Origin: Pseudomonas oryzae
GTDB lineage: Bacteria; Pseudomonadota; Gammaproteobacteria; Pseudomonadales; Pseudomonadaceae
Assembly: GCF_900104805.1 (NCBI RefSeq)
Contig: NZ_LT629751.1
Location: forward strand, 2,895,001-2,959,000
Direction of reading: 5' to 3'
Length of the DNA stretch: 64,000 nucleotides
Made by a program: the position numbers and the translations under genes. How positions within the stretch are numbered: the stretch's first letter is position 1; each line of letters opens with the position of its first letter. Below, in pieces: positions 45,859 through 54,928 of this stretch. The notes under the pieces were generated by a model. It made no database searches, was not told the DNA's origin, and saw nothing but the letters and a program-made list of their open reading frames with translations.

Positions 45859-45873
45859 CGAGAATGATTTTCA
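45859..45873. promoter_or_regulatory. Fur-box-like site upstream of piuB
   Basis: CGAGAATGATTTTCA matches the 7-1-7 Fur consensus TGATAATNATTATCA at 11 of 14 defined positions. It is 109 bp upstream of the piuB GTG and next to a GCTTCGCACC palindrome at about 45814-45850. Confidence 0.55.
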
Positions 45874-45930
45874 ACAAATCGCCTTTACCCAACCTTTACC
45901 CGTGCGTGGCACGGGCGGGAAGGCCGGTCA

Positions 45931-46611
45931 TCACAGGGCCCAGCGGCGCAGCAGGTTGTGGTACACGCCGGTGAGCTGTACGCTGGCGGCGTGGTCGGCG
46001 CCGAGTTCCTGGTTGAGGCGCTGGATGCCGGTGTCCAGGTCGAACAGCAGGGTGCGCTGGCCGTCGTCGCGCACCATGCTCTGGATCCAGAAGAACGAGC
46101 AGACCCGCGCGCCGCGGGTGACCGGGCTGACCCGGTGCAGGCTGGTGGAGGGGTAGAGGATCAGGTCGCCGGCCGGCAGCTTGACGCTGTGCGCGCCGTA
46201 GGTGTCCTCCACCACCAGTTCGCCGCCGTCATACTCGTCGGGGCCGGTGAAGAACAGGGTGGCCGACAGGTCGGTGCGCACCCGCGAGCCGCTGGCGCGG
46301 TCGAGACGCACCGCGTTGTCCACGTGCAGGCCGAACGACTGGCCGCCCTGGTAGCAGTTGAACAGCGGCGGGAAGATCCTGTCCGGCAGCGCCGCGGCGA
46401 TGAACAGCGGGTTGCGCTCCAGCGCCTGGAGGATCAGCGCGCCGATCTGCCGCGCCTCGGCGCAGTCCTCGGGCAGTTGCAGGTTGTCCTTGGCCATCGC
46501 CGACTGGAAGCCGGCGGTGCTCCTGCCGTCAGCCCAGGGCGCCTGCTGCAGCAGGCGGCGGCAGTCGAGAACCTGTTCCGGAGTGAGCACCCCGGGAATG
46601 TGCAGCATCAT
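45931..46611 (-). CDS. piuC: Fe(II)/2-oxoglutarate-dependent dioxygenase PiuC
   Basis: The 226-residue PKHD-type hydroxylase has the iron ligands His96 and Asp98 (GLHVDN) and His159 (SLHRV), and the 2-oxoglutarate arginine Arg169. It lies between the TonB receptor and piuB, the arrangement seen for the pseudomonad PiuA-PiuC iron-uptake locus. The substrate is not known. The gene ends with two consecutive TGA codons (45928-45933). Start ATG 46611 or the adjacent ATG 46608. Confidence 0.9.
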   Translation of the reverse strand: MMLHIPGVLTPEQVLDCRRLLQQAPWADGRSTAGFQSAMAKDNLQLPEDCAEARQIGALILQALERNPLFIAAALPDRIFPPLFNCYQGGQSFGLHVDNAVRLDRASGSRVRTDLSATLFFTGPDEYDGGELVVEDTYGAHSVKLPAGDLILYPSTSLHRVSPVTRGARVCSFFWIQSMVRDDGQRTLLFDLDTGIQRLNQELGADHAASVQLTGVYHNLLRRWAL

Positions 46612-46635
46612 GGCGTTGCGCTCCTGGTACGGCGA

Positions 46636-46655
46636 AGCCCCGCGGATGCGGGGCT
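46636..46655 (-). other. Hairpin between the TonB receptor and piuC genes
   Basis: AGCCCCGC (46636-46643) and GCGGGGCT (46648-46655) pair around GGAT in the 60-bp gap. It may terminate part of the receptor transcript or protect its 3' end. Confidence 0.45.
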
Positions 46656-46671
46656 GGCCTGGACGTGAGGA

Positions 46672-48873
46672 TCAGAAGGAATAGTTGGCCGAGAGGATCG
46701 CCGCACGGGCGTCGCCGTACTCGATCGCCGAGGAGCGCGCGTCGGTGCCGGGGTTCTGCCGCACCCGCTCCACATAGTCCTCGTCGAACAGGTTGTTGAC
46801 GTTCAGCTGCAGGTCGAGATTCCTGCTGACCCGGTAGCCGACCATCGCGTTGTGCAGCCAGTAGTCATCCAGCTTGGCGGTGTCGGTGGAGGTCACGTTG
46901 CGCTCGCTGACGTAGCGGGCGCCGTAGCCCAGGGTCCAGCCGGCCGGCAGCTCGTAGGTGGTCCACAGGTTGAGCGAGCGCGGCGGGGTGTTGCCCAGCG
47001 CCTGGCCCTCGCGGCTCGGGTCGCTGAGCGACTTGAGGGTCTCGCTGTCGAGGAAGGTGTAGTTGGCGTAGACGTTCCACTGCTCGCTGATCTTGCCGGT
47101 CACGCCCAGCTCGACGCCCTGCACGCGCTGCTCGCCGGCCAGCACGTAGGAGCCGTCGGCCAGCTCTTCGCGGGCATCGGTCTTCTCGACGCGGAACAGC
47201 GCGCCATCCAGCTGCAGGCGACCGCCCAGCAGTTCCCACTTGGTGCCCAGTTCCCAAGTCTCGTTCTTCTCCGGCGACAGGTCGGCGGTCGTGGCGCTCA
47301 CGCCGACGCCGCTGGTGGCGAGGAACTCGGCCGAGGGGTTGAACGAGGTGCCGTAGGCGACGTAGATGCGCCCGTTGTCGGCCGGCTTGTACACCAGGCC
47401 GGCACGGCCGCTGAGCTGCTCGTCGCTGGTATCCAGGTCGGTGACGGTGCCGGCCGGCAGCGCGGTGTTGCGGTACTCGCCGTCGAGCCAGTCGTAGCGC
47501 AGGCCGAGGCTCAGGTCCCACTTCGGATCGAGGGCGATGGTGTCGAAGACGTAGAGCGCCTTGGTGTCCAAGGTGGTTGCGGTGTCAGCGGTACGGGTCT
47601 TGTCGACCGGGCCACTCCAGTAGCCTGGCGGGTTGCTCAGGTCATAGCCGTCGGCCGGATAGAGTGCGGTGCCCAGGCCGTGGTTGTAGGTGATGCGCTC
47701 GTAGTCCTCGCGGGAGATTTCCGCACCGGTGACCAGGGTGTGGCCCAGGCCGAAGGTGTCGAAGTAGGCGGTCAGGTTGGTCTGGTTGATCCACATGTCG
47801 GTGGTGACGTCGCGGCCGTAGGCCTGCGGGCCGGCCGGCTTGTAGTTGCCGGCGCTGACCCCGCTGACGTTGACGTGGGACGCGGAGACCACGGTGTCGC
47901 GGTCGATGCGGCTGTAGCGGGTCAGGTTCTGCAGGCTCAGGCTGTCGCTGAACTCGTGCTCCAGCTTGACGCTGAAGGCGTCGCTCTCCACCTCGTCCTT
48001 GTCGAGGTTCTTCCAGCCGAAGTAGGCCTCGCGGTCGACGCCGGCGAGCTTCTTGCCGTCGCGGGCCGGCACGCCGTAGTCGGGCAGGTTGTCGTCGGTC
48101 TGGTGGAAGTAGCTCAGGGTGAGGCGGGTGGCGTCGCTCAGGCCGAGGGCCAGGGACGGGGCGATGCCCCAGCGCTGGCGGTCGATCTCGTCGCGGCCCG
48201 GCACGTCGTTCTCGTGGGCCATCAGGTTGAGGCGGAAGGCGCTGTCGGTGCCGACGCCGTCCAGGGTCTGGTTGGTGTCCAGGGTCAGGCGCTTGTAGTT
48301 GTCGGTGCCGAGGCTGGCGCCGAGCCGGGTGAAGTCGCGCTGGCGCGGCTGCTTGCTGACCTGGTTGATGCTGCCGCCGGTGGTGCCGCTGCCGCCGAAC
48401 ACCGAGTTGGGGCCCTTGATCACCTCGACAGCCTCGATGTTGAAGGTGTCGGTGCGGTTGGTCTGCGCACTGTCGCGCAGGCCGTCGATCTGCATGTTGG
48501 CGTTGGCGCTGAAGCCGCGGATGTTGATGCTGTCCCCGGAGCCGCCGCCGCCCTCGCCGGCGTTGAAGGTGATACCGGAGACGTTGGACAGCACCTGGCG
48601 CAGGCTCAGAGCCTGCTGCTCCTCGATCACCTGCTGCGGCACCACGCTGATGGTCTGTGGCGTGTCCAGCAGCGGTGCGGTGTATTTCGGCGAGGACACC
48701 GACTCGGTCTTGTAGCCGCTGCCCTGCTCGCCCTGCACGCTGACGCTGTCTAGCTGCAGGGCACCCTGCTCCTCCGCCAGGGCAGGAATGGCCAGCGAGG
48801 CCACGGCCAGGCCGACGGCTGAAGCCAGCAGGCGCTGGGGTTGACGGGACGAAGCCTTGATGAATGCACGCAT
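46672..48873 (-). CDS. piuA: TonB-dependent catecholate-type siderophore receptor (PiuA/Fiu-like)
   Basis: The 733-residue outer-membrane receptor has a signal peptide cleaved after about Ala33, a TonB-box-like segment (DSVSVQG, about 42-48), a plug domain (LLDTPQTISVVPQQVIEEQQ, GINFNAGEGG-like loop, VEVIKGPNSVFGGSGTTGG) and a 22-strand barrel ending in the aromatic YSF. Order with PiuC and PiuB supports PiuA, the receptor also known for uptake of catechol-conjugated beta-lactams. Start ATG 48873 has GGGAGAG upstream. A Fur-like box lies 40 bp upstream of the start. Confidence 0.9.
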   Translation of the reverse strand: MRAFIKASSRQPQRLLASAVGLAVASLAIPALAEEQGALQLDSVSVQGEQGSGYKTESVSSPKYTAPLLDTPQTISVVPQQVIEEQQALSLRQVLSNVSGITFNAGEGGGGSGDSINIRGFSANANMQIDGLRDSAQTNRTDTFNIEAVEVIKGPNSVFGGSGTTGGSINQVSKQPRQRDFTRLGASLGTDNYKRLTLDTNQTLDGVGTDSAFRLNLMAHENDVPGRDEIDRQRWGIAPSLALGLSDATRLTLSYFHQTDDNLPDYGVPARDGKKLAGVDREAYFGWKNLDKDEVESDAFSVKLEHEFSDSLSLQNLTRYSRIDRDTVVSASHVNVSGVSAGNYKPAGPQAYGRDVTTDMWINQTNLTAYFDTFGLGHTLVTGAEISREDYERITYNHGLGTALYPADGYDLSNPPGYWSGPVDKTRTADTATTLDTKALYVFDTIALDPKWDLSLGLRYDWLDGEYRNTALPAGTVTDLDTSDEQLSGRAGLVYKPADNGRIYVAYGTSFNPSAEFLATSGVGVSATTADLSPEKNETWELGTKWELLGGRLQLDGALFRVEKTDAREELADGSYVLAGEQRVQGVELGVTGKISEQWNVYANYTFLDSETLKSLSDPSREGQALGNTPPRSLNLWTTYELPAGWTLGYGARYVSERNVTSTDTAKLDDYWLHNAMVGYRVSRNLDLQLNVNNLFDEDYVERVRQNPGTDARSSAIEYGDARAAILSANYSF

Positions 48874-48912
48874 GAGAATCTCTCCCTGTACTTAATGGGA
48901 TGCGATTCTATT

Positions 48913-48927
48913 TGAGAAATACTATCA
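48913..48927. promoter_or_regulatory. Fur-box-like site upstream of piuA
   Basis: Read on the minus strand, TGATAGTATTTCTCA matches the 7-1-7 Fur consensus at 11 of 14 defined positions. Position just upstream of the receptor start fits iron repression. Confidence 0.6.
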
Positions 48928-48989
48928 GTAAAGATCAGGACAAGGTCTTTACGTTTTCTTTACATTCGCACCGGAACCCTCCGCCAGGC

Positions 48990-49025
48990 AGAAACGACAG
49001 ACCCCGCCGGAGCGGGGTCTGTCGT
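48990..49025 (-). terminator. Terminator of speC
   Basis: ACGACAGACCCCGC (48994-49007) pairs perfectly over 14 bp with GCGGGGTCTGTCGT (49012-49025), loop CGGA. The minus strand continues TTTC. It lies 29 bases after the speC stop. Confidence 0.88.
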
Positions 49026-49054
49026 GCGGTTCGGGATGCCGGGAAGGGCGTCAA

Positions 49055-50221
49055 TCAGTCCAGGTAGTAGGCCTTCAGCGGCGGGAAGCCGTTGAACTCC
49101 ACAGCGCTGTAGCTGGTGGTGTAGGCGCCGGTGGACAGCCAGTACAGGCGGTCGCCGCTGGCCAGGTTCAGGGGCAGGCCGTACTTGTAGTGCTCGTACA
49201 TGATGTCGGCGCTGTCGCAGGTCGGGCCGGCGATCACCACCTCTTCCATCTCGCCCTTCTTCTCGGTCCAGATCGGGAACTTGATGGACTCGTCCATGGT
49301 TTCGATCAGGCCGGAGAACTTGCCGACGTCGGTGAACACCCAGCGCTCCACGGCGGTGCGCGACTTGCGCGCCACCAGCACCACTTCGCTGACCAGGATG
49401 CCGGCGTTGGCGATCAGCGAGCGGCCCGGCTCGAGGATGATTTCCGGCAGCTCGTCGCCGAAGTCTTCCTTGAGGAAGCGGATGATTTCCTCGGCGTAGG
49501 TTTCCAGGCTGTTGGTCTTGGCGATGTAGTTGGCCGGGAAGCCGCCGCCCATGTTGATCATCTTCAGCTCGATGCCGTCTTCTTCCTTGAGGCGCTCGAA
49601 GATCACCTTGACCTTGGCGATGGCGGCGTCCCACACGGAGATGTCGCGCTGCTGGCTGCCGACGTGGAAGGACACACCGTAGGGCACCAGGCCGAGGTCA
49701 CGGGCGAGGATCAGCAGATCCATGGCCATGTCGCTCTGGCAGCCGAACTTGCGCGACAGCGGCCAGTCGGCGGTGGTGGAACCCTCGGTGAGGATGCGCA
49801 CGTAGACCTTGGCGCCCGGGGCGGCCTTGGCGATGTTGCGCAGGTCGGCCTCGGAGTCGGTGGCGAACAGGCGCACGCCCTTGTCGTAGAAGTAGCGGAT
49901 GTCGCGGGCTTTCTTGATGGTGTTGCCGTAGCTGATGCGCTCCGGGCCGACACCCTGGGCCATCACCTTGTCCAGCTCGTAGATCGAGGCGATGTCGAAG
50001 TTGGAACCCTTGTCCTTGAGCAGGTCGATGATCTCGACCGCCGGGTTGGCCTTGACCGCGTAGTAGGTCTTGGCGAACGGGAAGCAGCTGCCCAGCTGAT
50101 CATAGGCGCGGGAAATGGTGGGCAGATCAATCACCACGAAGGGAGTGTCTTTCTGGTCGGCGAGCGCCTTCATCTTCTTGAAGGTGTCGCGATCGAAATA
50201 GTCTTCAACCTTGATGGACAT
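49055..50221 (-). CDS. speC: Ornithine decarboxylase (fold type III PLP enzyme)
   Basis: The 388-residue eukaryotic-type decarboxylase has PLP lysine Lys57 in YYAVKANP, the HVGSQ block, the phosphate-binding MGGGFP and EPGRSL, and the substrate-contact [10 protein letters not shown]. It produces putrescine. Start ATG 50221 ([14 protein letters not shown]) matches the known pseudomonad start and has TTGGAG upstream. A diaminopimelate or lysine/arginine decarboxylase of the same fold is less likely given length and context. It is divergent from prfC, and a terminator-like hairpin lies 123 bp upstream in its leader direction. Confidence 0.93.
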   Translation of the reverse strand: MSIKVEDYFDRDTFKKMKALADQKDTPFVVIDLPTISRAYDQLGSCFPFAKTYYAVKANPAVEIIDLLKDKGSNFDIASIYELDKVMAQGVGPERISYGNTIKKARDIRYFYDKGVRLFATDSEADLRNIAKAAPGAKVYVRILTEGSTTADWPLSRKFGCQSDMAMDLLILARDLGLVPYGVSFHVGSQQRDISVWDAAIAKVKVIFERLKEEDGIELKMINMGGGFPANYIAKTNSLETYAEEIIRFLKEDFGDELPEIILEPGRSLIANAGILVSEVVLVARKSRTAVERWVFTDVGKFSGLIETMDESIKFPIWTEKKGEMEEVVIAGPTCDSADIMYEHYKYGLPLNLASGDRLYWLSTGAYTTSYSAVEFNGFPPLKAYYLD

Positions 50222-50343
50222 GCATGGGCTCCAAAATGGCAAAACAAACGACAAGTGAATGTGGTGGAGTGGCCCGTGGGCCGCGAACGCCTGATCAGTT
50301 TCCCCACTTTGGTTCGCCTACTTCCCAAGGCATGTCGCCGAAA

Positions 50344-50432
50344 GCAAAAAGGTCAACCGGCGGGCAGGTTGACCTTGCTGTCTCGTCGTCAGTACTTGAG
50401 CCGGATGGATCGTTTCCAGCATGAGCGTTCGG
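50344..50432 (-). ncRNA. Candidate speC leader RNA or small RNA ending in a terminator
   Basis: From a possible start near 50432 the minus-strand transcript would run about 90 nt to a hairpin with arms AAGGTCAACC (50349-50358) and GGTTGACCTT (50367-50376) followed by TTTTTGCTTT. It lies upstream of speC with no gene ahead of it on that strand, so the terminator must serve either a small RNA or premature termination of the speC leader. No expression data support it. Confidence 0.4.
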
Positions 50433-50438
50433 GCGCGA

Positions 50439-50467
50439 ACTTTAGGACCATGGGGGGGCAAGATCAA
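50439..50467 (-). promoter_or_regulatory. Candidate promoter of the speC leader
   Basis: On the minus strand TTGATC (50467-50462) lies 17 bp from TAAAGT (50444-50439); both match 4 of 6 consensus bases. Confidence 0.35.
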
Positions 50468-50529
50468 CCAGAAATTTCCTCAATTTTCCCCCTTTCATCA
50501 CTCGCGGCTTTTCCGGGGGGCGCATCCGC

Positions 50530-50535
50530 TATAAT
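50530..50535 (+). promoter_or_regulatory. -10 element of prfC
   Basis: A perfect TATAAT 50 bp upstream of the prfC start. The -35 region (GCTTTT near 50507) is weak. Confidence 0.6.
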
Positions 50536-50584
50536 CGCCGCCTTTTCTGACAGACCGACTACTCGTCGACGGGTTCCCTTTCCG

Positions 50585-52168
<1,584 letters not shown>

Positions 52169-52187
52169 CGCCCCGCCCCAGCCCGCG

Positions 52188-52209
52188 CCCGCTTCCGCCC
52201 GGAAGCGGG
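52188..52209. terminator. Hairpin between convergent prfC and fruA
   Basis: CCCGCTTCC (52188-52196) pairs with GGAAGCGGG (52201-52209) around GCCC. No T-run on either strand. Confidence 0.45.
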
Positions 52210-52225
52210 CCGCGCCTACCCCTCC

Positions 52226-53965
52226 TCACCCCGCCGGTGCCGCCACCAGTGCTCTCGTCTCGCCGCGCTTGAGCAGCGCGTAGAGCACGCCGGTCAGCAG
52301 GCTGCCCGCCACTATCGCCAGCAGGTAGGGCAGCGCGTGGTTGATCGCGTTGGGGATCAGCAGCACGAACAGGCCGCCGTGCGGCGCCATCAGCTTGCAG
52401 CCGAAGTACATCGACAGCGCGCCGGTCAGTGCGCCGCCGGCGACACTGGCGGGGATCACCCGCAGCGGGTCCTTGGCGGCGAACGGGATGGCGCCCTCGG
52501 AGATGAAGCACAGGCCCAGCACGCCGGCGGCCTTGCCCGCCTCGCGCTCGCTCTGGGCGAACTTGCGCCGCGCCAGCAGGCTGGCGATGGCCATGCCCAG
52601 CGGCGGCACCATGCCGGCAGCCATGGTCGCCGCCATCGGCGCGTAGCTCTGCGAGGCCAGCAGGCCCACCGAGAAGGCGTAGGCGGCCTTGTTGACCGGC
52701 CCACCGAGGTCGACGCACATCATGCCGCCGAGCAGCAGGCCGAGGAGGATGGCGTTGGTGCTGCCCATGCCGTCGAGGAAGGCGGTCAGCCGGGCGAGCA
52801 GGCCGGCCACCGGCGCGCCGACCAGGTAGATCATCACCAGGCCGGTGAACAGGCTGGCCAGCAGCGGGATGATCAGGATCGGCTTGAGCGACTCGACGCT
52901 GGCCGGCAGGCGCACCCAGCGGGCGATGGCGCGCGCCGAATAGCCGGCGAGAAAGCCGGCGATGATGCCGCCGATGAAGCCGGCACCGAGCGTGCCGGCC
53001 AGCAGGCCGCCGATCATCCCCGGCGCCAGGCCCGGGCGGTCGGCGATCGAGTAGGCGATGTAGCCGGCCAGCACCGGCACCATTAGCTTGAACGCCGCGT
53101 CGCCGCCGATCTGCATCAGCGCGGCGGCCAGCGTGCCCTGCTCCTTGAACGCCTCGATGCCGAACACGAACGACAGGGCGATCAGCAGGCCGCCGGCCAC
53201 CACCATCGGCAGCATGTAGGACACCCCGGTGAGCAGGTGGCGGTAGGCACCGCCCTGCGCGGCCTTCGCCGGCGGCTCGGCGCTCGTGCTCCCGGTCGGA
53301 CGGGCGGCATCCAGCAGCACGCCCTCGCGCAGCGCCTTCTCCAGGGTCTCGCGCGGCTGCTTGAGCGCGGTGCCGGTGCCGCAGCGGTAGACCCTCTTGC
53401 CGGCGAAGCGGCTGGTATCCACCTCGATGTCGGCGGCCAGCAGCACCGCGTCGGCGGCGGCGATGGCCGCGGCGTCGAGCAGGTTGCGCGCGCCCACCGA
53501 GCCACGGGTCTCCACCTGCAGCTGGTAGCCGAGCCGGGCGGCGGCCTGCTGCAGCGCCTCGGCGGCCATGAAGGTGTGCGCCACGCCGGTCGGGCAGGCG
53601 GTGATCGCCACCAGCTTCGGCCGGCCGCCGGACGCCAGCGGCCGGGCGGCAGGCTCGAACGGCGCGGCCCGCTCGGCGGCCTCGCGCAGGAAGCGCTGCG
53701 GCTCCTGCAGCGCCTCGGCCGGGGTCGCCTGCACCAGGCGCTTGCCGGCGAAGCGGACGAGATCCAGTTCGGCGGTACGCACCACCACCACCAGCTCGGC
53801 GGCGGCGATCTCCTGCGTATCGAGCGGCGCCCCGATCGCCCGCGGATCATGCACCTCGACCCGGGTGGTCCAGCCCAGCTTGTGGGCGGCGGCCTCGAGC
53901 AGGCGCGAACAGAGCACGCTGGTGACCCTGCCATCGGGGCAGGCGGTGACGATCAGCAGATTCAT
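52226..53965 (-). CDS. fruA: PTS fructose transporter subunit EIIB'BC
   Basis: The 579-residue permease has an N-terminal B' domain (TACPDG, Cys9), a functional EIIB domain with phospho-cysteine Cys124 in TACPTGVAHT, and an EIIC membrane domain from about residue 235 to the end (YRHLLTGVSYMLPMVVAGGL onward). It imports fructose as fructose-1-phosphate with phosphate from FruB. It is the last gene of fruBKA, 12 bp after fruK. Confidence 0.96.
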   Translation of the reverse strand: MNLLIVTACPDGRVTSVLCSRLLEAAAHKLGWTTRVEVHDPRAIGAPLDTQEIAAAELVVVVRTAELDLVRFAGKRLVQATPAEALQEPQRFLREAAERAAPFEPAARPLASGGRPKLVAITACPTGVAHTFMAAEALQQAAARLGYQLQVETRGSVGARNLLDAAAIAAADAVLLAADIEVDTSRFAGKRVYRCGTGTALKQPRETLEKALREGVLLDAARPTGSTSAEPPAKAAQGGAYRHLLTGVSYMLPMVVAGGLLIALSFVFGIEAFKEQGTLAAALMQIGGDAAFKLMVPVLAGYIAYSIADRPGLAPGMIGGLLAGTLGAGFIGGIIAGFLAGYSARAIARWVRLPASVESLKPILIIPLLASLFTGLVMIYLVGAPVAGLLARLTAFLDGMGSTNAILLGLLLGGMMCVDLGGPVNKAAYAFSVGLLASQSYAPMAATMAAGMVPPLGMAIASLLARRKFAQSEREAGKAAGVLGLCFISEGAIPFAAKDPLRVIPASVAGGALTGALSMYFGCKLMAPHGGLFVLLIPNAINHALPYLLAIVAGSLLTGVLYALLKRGETRALVAAPAG

Positions 53966-53977
53966 CGCGGAAAACCT

Positions 53978-54928
53978 CTAGTCGTTCTTGTTCTGGTCGA
54001 GGGGCTGGATGCGCACTTCGCCTTCGAGGCGCGCCAGCTGCTCGCGGTCGTGGATGCCGAAGCCGAGCTGGGTGACCGCCTGGGCGGCGACGGCGGTGGC
54101 CAGGCGCAGGCTGCGCTCGGCCGGCCAGCCCTCGAGCAGGCCGTGCAGCAGACCGGCGAGCAGCGAGTCGCCGGCGCCCACCGTACTGACCACCTCGACC
54201 TGCGGCGGTTGCGCGCCAAGGGCGATGCCCGGGCCCAGCCAGCAGACGCCCGCGGCGCCGCGCGACAGCAGCACATGCTGGATGCCGCGCGCACGCAGCG
54301 CAGCGGCCGCCTGCAGCAGCTCCGGCAGCGCGGGCCGGTCGAGGCCGCACAGCTCGGCCAGCTCCTCCTCGTTGGGCTTGACCAGCCAGGGCGCGGCGTC
54401 CAGACCGGCGCGCAGGGGAGCGCCGCTGCTGTCCAGCGCCAGCGGCAGGCCGAGCGCCCTGAGTCGGCCGAGCAGCGCGGCGAACCACTCGGGACTCACC
54501 CCGCGCGGCAGGCTGCCGGCCACCACCACGGCGTCGTGGCCGGGAGCGAGCCGTTCCAGCGTCGTCCACAGCGCGTCCAGATGGGCGGCCGCGACCTGCG
54601 GGCCCGGGCCGTTGAGGTCGGTGACGCGCCCGCCGGCCTCGGCCAGCTTGACGTTGCTGCGCGTCTCGCCGGGCACGCGGACGAAGGCGTCGACGAAGCC
54701 GCGGCGGGCGAACAGCGCCTCGAACGGCGCCGCGTTGTCCTCGCCGAGGAAGCCGGCGACGGTCAGGCGGTGGCCGAGGTCGGCGAGCACCTGGGCGACG
54801 TTGAGACCCTTGCCGGCGGCGTGGCTGCTCTGCGCCAGGCAGCGGTTGACCGCGCCGGGGCGCAGGGCGTCGAGGCGCAGGGTCAGGTCCAGCGCCGGAT
54901 TGAGGGTCAGGGTCAGGATGCGCGCCAT
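53978..54928 (-). CDS. fruK: 1-phosphofructokinase
   Basis: The 316-residue PfkB-family kinase has the substrate region AAGKGLNVAQVLADLG and the catalytic GAGDSLLAG anion-hole motif. It phosphorylates fructose-1-phosphate to fructose-1,6-bisphosphate. ATG 54928 overlaps the fruB stop by one base (TGATG), so translation is coupled. LacC-type tagatose kinases are related, but context fixes FruK. Confidence 0.96.
   Translation of the reverse strand: MARILTLTLNPALDLTLRLDALRPGAVNRCLAQSSHAAGKGLNVAQVLADLGHRLTVAGFLGEDNAAPFEALFARRGFVDAFVRVPGETRSNVKLAEAGGRVTDLNGPGPQVAAAHLDALWTTLERLAPGHDAVVVAGSLPRGVSPEWFAALLGRLRALGLPLALDSSGAPLRAGLDAAPWLVKPNEEELAELCGLDRPALPELLQAAAALRARGIQHVLLSRGAAGVCWLGPGIALGAQPPQVEVVSTVGAGDSLLAGLLHGLLEGWPAERSLRLATAVAAQAVTQLGFGIHDREQLARLEGEVRIQPLDQNKND

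Larger units (their letters stand above)
50222..50584. other. 363-bp intergenic region between speC and prfC
   Basis: It contains the prfC -10 hexamer (50530-50535), a candidate minus-strand promoter (50439-50467), a minus-strand terminator hairpin (50344-50376) and the speC ribosome-binding region. No protein-coding gene is apparent. Confidence 0.7.
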
